Part shown: positions 26,980 through 29,494 of the stretch, in pieces
Layout: each line of letters opens with the position of its first letter
Numbering within the stretch: the first letter of the stretch is position 1
IMG/VR virus record: IMGVR_UViG_3300032249_000716
Location: 1 to 29,494 of that record
DNA from: a virus
Direction: 5' to 3' (one strand)
Length of the DNA stretch: 29,494 bases
Made by a program: the position numbers and the translations under genes
The notes under the pieces: model-generated
Seen by the model: only the letters and a program-made list of their open reading frames with translations
Databases searched by the model: none
What the model was told of the DNA's origin: nothing

Positions 26980-27164
26980 TTCACCCTCCCAATTGCGCGG
27001 CTAAGATCGTTCCCGGAGAGCTTCAGCGCCTTCATGACTTCGGCCTCGTCAAACCTCCACCACCGTCCAAGTTTGAAAGCGGGGATGCGGCTTTTCCGCG
27101 CCCAATCCTCGACCGTGTATTTTGCCACTCCGAGGCGTTTTGCCATTGCGGTTGCGTCGATCAT
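26976..27164 (-). CDS. Excisionase-like helix-turn-helix protein
   Basis: A 62-residue protein: MIDATAMAKRLGVAKYTVED, then WARKSRIPAFKLGRWWRFDE and AEVMKALKL. This is the excisionase/MerR-like winged helix pattern (helix-turn-helix followed by 'P.xKLGRxWRFxxxEV'). It would help the integrase in excision or regulate the early region. I use the ATG at 27164 because it overlaps the preceding stop by ATGA. An upstream ATG at 27212 is less likely. The gene lies about 1.2 kb from the integrase. Confidence 0.8.
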   Translation of the reverse strand: MIDATAMAKRLGVAKYTVEDWARKSRIPAFKLGRWWRFDEAEVMKALKLSGNDLSRAIGRVK

Positions 27165-27334
27165 TTCCGCGCCGTCTTCTTTTTGGTTGCTCTGGTTTCG
27201 GGTGCATTGCACCTTTTGCTCAAAAAAAACCGCAGCATAGCACTTGGGGTGGTGCCTGCTGCGGTTGCAATTTTCTCCAACTGCCGCTTTACGCGGCGGT
27301 CTATCGAATAACTAACCACCGTATTTTCGCTCAT
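27161..27334 (-). CDS. Ribbon-helix-helix DNA-binding protein 2
   Basis: A 57-residue protein. Residues 3-38, with NTVVSYSIDRRVKRQLEKIA and GTTPSAMLRFFLSK, show the ribbon-helix-helix pattern: a short strand, then helix, 'GxTxS' turn and helix (CopG/Arc type). The end is basic (KKKTARK). The start and stop both overlap neighbours by ATGA. The palindrome GGTGCATTGCACC lies within its coding region (27201-27213), so it may bind its own gene as a roadblock or operator. Confidence 0.75.
   Translation of the reverse strand: MSENTVVSYSIDRRVKRQLEKIATAAGTTPSAMLRFFLSKRCNAPETRATKKKTARK
27201..27213. promoter_or_regulatory. Palindromic operator candidate, copy 2 (inside RHH gene)
   Basis: GGTGCATTGCACC has two 6-base arms, GGTGCA and TGCACC, around a central T. 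It is identical over 13 bases to the site at 27574-27586. It lies in the coding region of the second ribbon-helix-helix gene, near the start of the excisionase-like gene. Confidence 0.55.
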
Positions 27335-27558
27335 TTTGTTTTTTTGGTTTTCCGTTTCTGTTTTTCAATATCATCCGCAATGGATCGGTAATCCTGAGCC
27401 GTAAGTTCGACATGAGAAAGTTCCTCCATAAGGATTCTATTTACTAAAGTTGTTGGCTTGATTTTTTGTGTTTTGGCCTCTCGCTCTATTTGGCATTTCA
27501 AGGCCCGCTCCAATCGGACTACCAGTTGGGTTTTGTTAATGTCTGGGCTGTTTGGCAT
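27331..27558 (-). CDS. Ribbon-helix-helix DNA-binding protein 1, candidate repressor
   Basis: A 75-residue protein: MPNSPDINKTQLVVRLERAL, then IEREAKTQKIKPTTLVNRIL and MEELSH. The strand QLVVRL, the following helix, the 'IKPTTLVNRIL' turn-helix and the length fit the ribbon-helix-helix family. The C-terminal part is a charged helix (YRSIADDIEKQKRKTKKTK). It is the first gene of the leftward early operon. The palindrome at 27574-27586 lies 16 bases upstream of its ATG in the predicted promoter. The two adjacent RHH proteins may form heterodimers. An autoregulator is likely, and no CI-type repressor is visible. Confidence 0.72.
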   Translation of the reverse strand: MPNSPDINKTQLVVRLERALKCQIEREAKTQKIKPTTLVNRILMEELSHVELTAQDYRSIADDIEKQKRKTKKTK

Positions 27559-27566
27559 GTAGGTAA

Positions 27567-27596
27567 ATTACAAGGTGCATTGCACCCGCCAAGCAA
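27567..27596 (-). promoter_or_regulatory. Predicted promoter of the early leftward operon
   Basis: On the minus strand TTGCTT (27596-27591) and TGTAAT (27572-27567) are separated by 18 bases, in the range of a sigma-70 promoter. The -10 lies about eight bases before the ATG at 27558, so the transcript would be almost leaderless. The palindrome at 27574-27586 fills the spacer, which would let a bound repressor block polymerase. The -35 is weak. Confidence 0.4.
27574..27586. promoter_or_regulatory. Palindromic operator candidate, copy 1
   Basis: GGTGCATTGCACC, identical to the site at 27201-27213, lies between the predicted -35 and -10 boxes of the first ribbon-helix-helix gene. The nearby GGTGATCACC palindrome at 27618-27627 carries the same GGTG and CACC ends with a shorter centre, so both may be half-sites of one regulator. 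Confidence 0.6.
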
Positions 27597-27617
27597 TTTT
27601 TTTATTTTTTTCAATAG

Positions 27618-27627
27618 GGTGATCACC
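27618..27627. promoter_or_regulatory. Palindrome GGTGATCACC, possible second operator
   Basis: A perfect 10-base palindrome about 30 bases upstream of the copy-1 operator. It shares the GGTG/CACC ends of the 13-base sites. The centre (AT) is shorter, so it may be an alternative spacing or an unrelated site. Confidence 0.45.
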
Positions 27628-27669
27628 TACCGCAAAAAAATAATTGACACCCGCATGGAAACAAGCGCT

Positions 27670-27694
27670 GCGGGCGAAAAAATATTTTACCCGC
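27670..27694. promoter_or_regulatory. A/T-centred dyad
   Basis: GCGGG at 27670-27674 and CCCGC at 27690-27694 flank a symmetrical A/T core (AAAATATTTT). The long symmetry suggests a site for a dimeric protein or integration host factor-type bending. It sits between the RHH operon and the gene at 27862. Confidence 0.4.
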
Positions 27695-27703
27695 TTAAAC
27701 AGA

Positions 27704-27727
27704 CGCTCTACGGGAGAGCGGTTTTAT
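27704..27727 (+). terminator. Plus-strand terminator-like hairpin
   Basis: CGCTCT at 27704-27709 pairs with AGAGCG at 27715-27720 with a 5-base loop, followed by GTTTTAT on the plus strand. The stem is only six bases. No plus-strand gene ends here, so it may end a short antisense RNA or be chance. Confidence 0.35.
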
Positions 27728-27861
27728 CACTCTATCAAAACTGAAACACTCAGCCCGCCCGCAGAACCTCATGAATGCAGGTTTTGGAAGCGATGTAATA
27801 TTGCGATTTGTTCGCGCCTAATCTGAGGTGCAAGTCGGCAGCTTTGCTCCAAGTTGATTTT

Positions 27862-28284
27862 CTACGAGATCATCCAACGCCAAATTTGCCATAAGAAAAA
27901 CAGCGCTATCAGCAACATCAAGCACCCGCACCCTGCCTGGCAGCCGGACAAGTCATCTTTTTTTTCCTTCTCTTTTTTCTTTTCAATGCCAGCCACATTT
28001 TGCTTCCAAGCTTGGTATTCATCTTCATCGTAAAGATGCTTGTTTTTATCAATCAGTTCAGACGCCTCTTTTTTACTGAAATCCCCATAGATTCCGTAGA
28101 ACTCTAAGCGTCGAATCTGCCCCTCTGTCGCACCGTCCTCTTTGCGTAAAATCTCTGTGATGAGGTCGCTCGCCTCGCCCTTTGTATCAGGTGCTTCGTA
28201 GCCTTTTTCCTCAATCAATTCTCGTTGCCGGTCCGTGATTGGATCGAAGCGCCAATCATCATTGGAAACATTTTTTTCAGGCAT
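27862..28284 (-). CDS. Membrane-anchored protein with two SAP-like repeats
   Basis: A 140-residue protein. PITDRQRELIEEKGYEAPDT with KGEASDLITEIL, and then GATEGQIRRLEFYGIYGDF with SKKEASELIDK, are two copies of a short helical domain of the SAP-like type found in phage proteins ('TxxQxxxLxxxGx...sKxEAsxLI'). Next is a lysine- and glutamate-rich coil, SGCQAGCGC, and a C-terminal membrane helix (LMLLIALFFLWQIWRWMIS). The start is ATG at 28284. A longer reading begins with TTG at 28308. It lies between the control region and integrase. A role at the cell membrane, such as exclusion, is only possible. Confidence 0.65.
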   Translation of the reverse strand: MPEKNVSNDDWRFDPITDRQRELIEEKGYEAPDTKGEASDLITEILRKEDGATEGQIRRLEFYGIYGDFSKKEASELIDKNKHLYDEDEYQAWKQNVAGIEKKKEKEKKDDLSGCQAGCGCLMLLIALFFLWQIWRWMIS

Positions 28285-28326
28285 ATTAAAAGAATGAATG
28301 TTTGACAACGATCCGCCAAGAATTTT

Positions 28327-29349
28327 TCATAGCGCCCAAAATGCTTTCGCTTCATTTTGCCTCACTCCTCTGGCGTAGCGATCCTCAACCATGCGGGGGG
28401 ATGAATGACCGAGAAAATATGCCGTCTTTGCGCTGTCTTTCCACATAGCGCGGTGCATCGAGGCCGCTGTGTGCCTGAGACAATTCTGCGGCCACTCTTG
28501 CCAGCCCATCGCGTGTGCCAGCTCCGTGCGCTCGCGCTTAATGATGTCCTCCCCTAACTCATCCCACTTTTTTGGCAGGTTCCTTGTTAGCGCCGGGAGA
28601 ATCGGCACAAAGCGAGGGCGCGGTTTTGGGTCCGTGGATTTTCGGATAGGCACGAAAATCTCTGTTTGTTCGATATGCTCCGGGCGACACCGCCACACCT
28701 CCGAGATGCGCATCCCACCGAAAAGGCCCAGAACGATCCATGCTCGCAGCCGAGTCTTTTTTTTCGTAAGGGTCAAAAGCTTCTTTACCTCCTGCACGGT
28801 CAGCAAATGATGCTCTGGTGCAGCCTTCGGCGTGTCGATTTTGAGCGCCGGATTTGCCGCTGCGAGTTCGTAGCGCACCAGCCAGTTGAATACGAGACGC
28901 AGGTAAACGAAGCCCTGATTCGCCGTGGTCTCGCTCCAACCTGGGTGAGATAGGAATGCCTCGATATGCACGGGCTTGATGTCATTCAAATCGAGAGCGC
29001 CGTATTTCTGCACGAAATGCCCCCACCACCATTTGAGGAGGCGAGTGTGGTTCCCCTCTTTCAGTTTCGGCATCCGCACCAGTTGAAATTCCTGCCAGCC
29101 CTTTTCCACCGTCATGCCAGCGGACTTCTTGAAAGCATCCGTTCCTCCGGTTTCTAATTTCTCCAAAAGCGCATCATGAGCCATGCGAGCCTCCAACCGG
29201 GTCTTAAAAAAAGTGCGCTTCTCCACACCGGCAATCCGTGAAAAAACCACATGCCGTTGCTCCCCGCGCACCGTAGCCGTGCGAAGTGTGATAATCGGCT
29301 TATTCCTGCCTGTTGCGTCCGTTGCGTTCATGATGGCATTTTCACCCAT
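28327..29349 (-). CDS. int: Tyrosine-family integrase
   Basis: A 340-residue site-specific recombinase. In the longer numbering from the TTG at 29358 (343 residues), the catalytic residues are R217 (GGMRISEVW), R295 (QNCLRHTAAS), H318 (FLGHSS) and Y328 (VEDRYAR). The usual first histidine of HxxR is asparagine (N292), with H296 after the arginine. The core-binding domain is at about 85-165 with WWWGHFVQKYG. I use the ATG at 29349. The gene points away from the tRNA and lies about 90 bases from its 3' end, as expected for a tRNA-integrating element. It would catalyse both integration and, with an excisionase, excision. Confidence 0.93.
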   Translation of the reverse strand: MGENAIMNATDATGRNKPIITLRTATVRGEQRHVVFSRIAGVEKRTFFKTRLEARMAHDALLEKLETGGTDAFKKSAGMTVEKGWQEFQLVRMPKLKEGNHTRLLKWWWGHFVQKYGALDLNDIKPVHIEAFLSHPGWSETTANQGFVYLRLVFNWLVRYELAAANPALKIDTPKAAPEHHLLTVQEVKKLLTLTKKKTRLRAWIVLGLFGGMRISEVWRCRPEHIEQTEIFVPIRKSTDPKPRPRFVPILPALTRNLPKKWDELGEDIIKRERTELAHAMGWQEWPQNCLRHTAASMHRAMWKDSAKTAYFLGHSSPRMVEDRYARGVRQNEAKAFWAL

Positions 29350-29386
29350 TTGGAGCAACTTTCAACCAATTTCATCCAGCCAAAGA

Positions 29387-29429
29387 AAAAGCCCGCAGAG
29401 CCAATCTATATGGGCATCTGCGGGCTTTT
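29387..29429 (-). terminator. Intrinsic terminator of the tRNA gene
   Basis: AAAAGCCCGCAGA at 29387-29399 and TCTGCGGGCTTTT at 29417-29429 form a perfect 13-bp stem with a 17-base loop. A T-run follows on both strands, so it can act in either direction. On the minus strand it ends the tRNA transcript. Confidence 0.85.
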
Positions 29430-29465
29430 AGAAGGAGAGCCGACGACGAGACTCGAACTCGTGAC
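29430..29465. other. Presumed attachment site (att) at the tRNA 3' end
   Basis: The 3' half of the tRNA, including the T-arm and acceptor strand, faces the integrase. Integrases of this type usually cross over within such a tRNA 3' segment, and phage DNA restores it. The second att copy would be beyond the left end of the window, so the exact core cannot be read here. Confidence 0.35.
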
Positions 29466-29494
29466 CTATCGATTACGAATCGATTGCACTACCA
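29438..29494 (-). tRNA. tRNA-Thr (anticodon CGT), 5' part outside window
   Basis: Read on the minus strand, the visible part begins in the D-arm (TGGTAGTGCAA), then has an anticodon stem ATCGA/TCGAT with loop TTCGTAA, giving anticodon CGT (threonine, codon ACG). Next are the variable loop, the T-arm ACGAG-TTCGAGT-CTCGT, and the acceptor strand CGTCGGC with discriminator T at 29438. CCA is not encoded. About 16 bases of the 5' end are beyond the edge. Confidence 0.92.

Larger units (their letters stand above)
27559..27861. other. Control region, no gene
   Basis: A 303-base A/T-rich stretch holding the palindromes at 27574-27586 and 27618-27627 (GGTGATCACC), a dyad at 27670-27694 (GCGGG with CCCGC around AAAAAATATTTT) and a terminator-like hairpin on the plus strand at 27704-27727. 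I find no convincing coding frame, although the small open frames on the plus strand were considered. It is the main early control region of the phage. Confidence 0.7.

Noticed and set aside
27466-27826. Plus-strand frames in the control region
   Set aside because: They use odd starts, overlap the first RHH gene on the other strand, and have no ribosome-binding site or family pattern.
29350-29358. Integrase start at the TTG at 29358
   Set aside because: An in-frame ATG lies nine bases downstream and is the more usual choice. Neither start has a clear Shine-Dalgarno sequence.

Overview
The window is the larger part of an integrated tailed phage (prophage) with a contractile tail. Every gene lies on the minus strand, so the phage reads from right to left. 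At the right edge is the 3' part of a host tRNA-Thr(CGT) gene, followed by its terminator and a tyrosine integrase, the usual arrangement for integration at a tRNA 3' end. The left edge cuts through a P2-type baseplate J gene, so the rest of the tail and the other attachment site lie outside. The host is Gram-negative, because the lysis cassette includes a lipoprotein suited to an outer membrane. Verrucomicrobiota or a relative is my best guess, from CACGGAGGA-type tandem repeats (one translated as TTEDTEN) and the integrase motif NCLRHTAAS. Both are recollections of what is common in that group, not searches.

Layout, right to left. (1) 29494-27862: tRNA, integrase, and a protein with two SAP-like repeats and a C-terminal membrane anchor. 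(2) 27861-26562: a 300-base control region, then two tandem ribbon-helix-helix proteins, an excisionase-like HTH protein and three microproteins, all chained by ATGA overlaps. The palindrome GGTGCATTGCACC occurs both in the predicted promoter and inside the second ribbon-helix-helix gene. No CI-type repressor is visible. (3) 26466-18439: DNA metabolism, with an ExoX-C-like protein, a coiled-coil protein, small proteins, a Pif1-like helicase, an N4/N6 DNA methyltransferase, a VirE_N/prim-pol plus SF3 primase-helicase, and a RuvC-type resolvase. A CCGG array with 9-base phasing separates the primase from RuvC. (4) 18442-16366: small coiled-coil genes sharing an ERDEAR motif, unknown small genes and a Mor-like putative activator. 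(5) 16227-12250: a PLD-fold protein, terminase small and large subunits, and a connector.

(6) 12247-10377: lambda-type portal and a small structural protein. (7) 10372-6444: an unusual run of fibre or adhesin-like genes between portal and capsid. (8) 6322-4454: a fused prohead protease and major capsid protein, bracketed by two strong intrinsic terminators. (9) 4381-3016: a compact lysis cassette (coiled-coil spanin-like protein, lipoprotein, holin-like protein, 25-residue membrane protein, CHAP endolysin) embedded in the structural module and linked by ATGA overlaps. (10) 3019-1: head-tail joining protein, gpZ-like and gp37-like tail proteins, then baseplate V, W and J. The phage is a mosaic: lambda-like packaging and portal, HK97-fold capsid, P2-like baseplate.

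Most genes overlap by 1 to 25 bases, so translational coupling is probably widespread. Short non-coding gaps carry most of the control signals. Four copies of a hairpin repeat, two of them joined to CACGGAGGA tandem repeats, sit in or near gaps of the structural module and look like host-derived repeats that have entered the phage. The most interesting points for follow-up are the ribbon-helix-helix/palindrome switch, the composite repeats, the phased CCGG array, the shuffled adhesin genes and the terminator-bracketed protease-capsid fusion.
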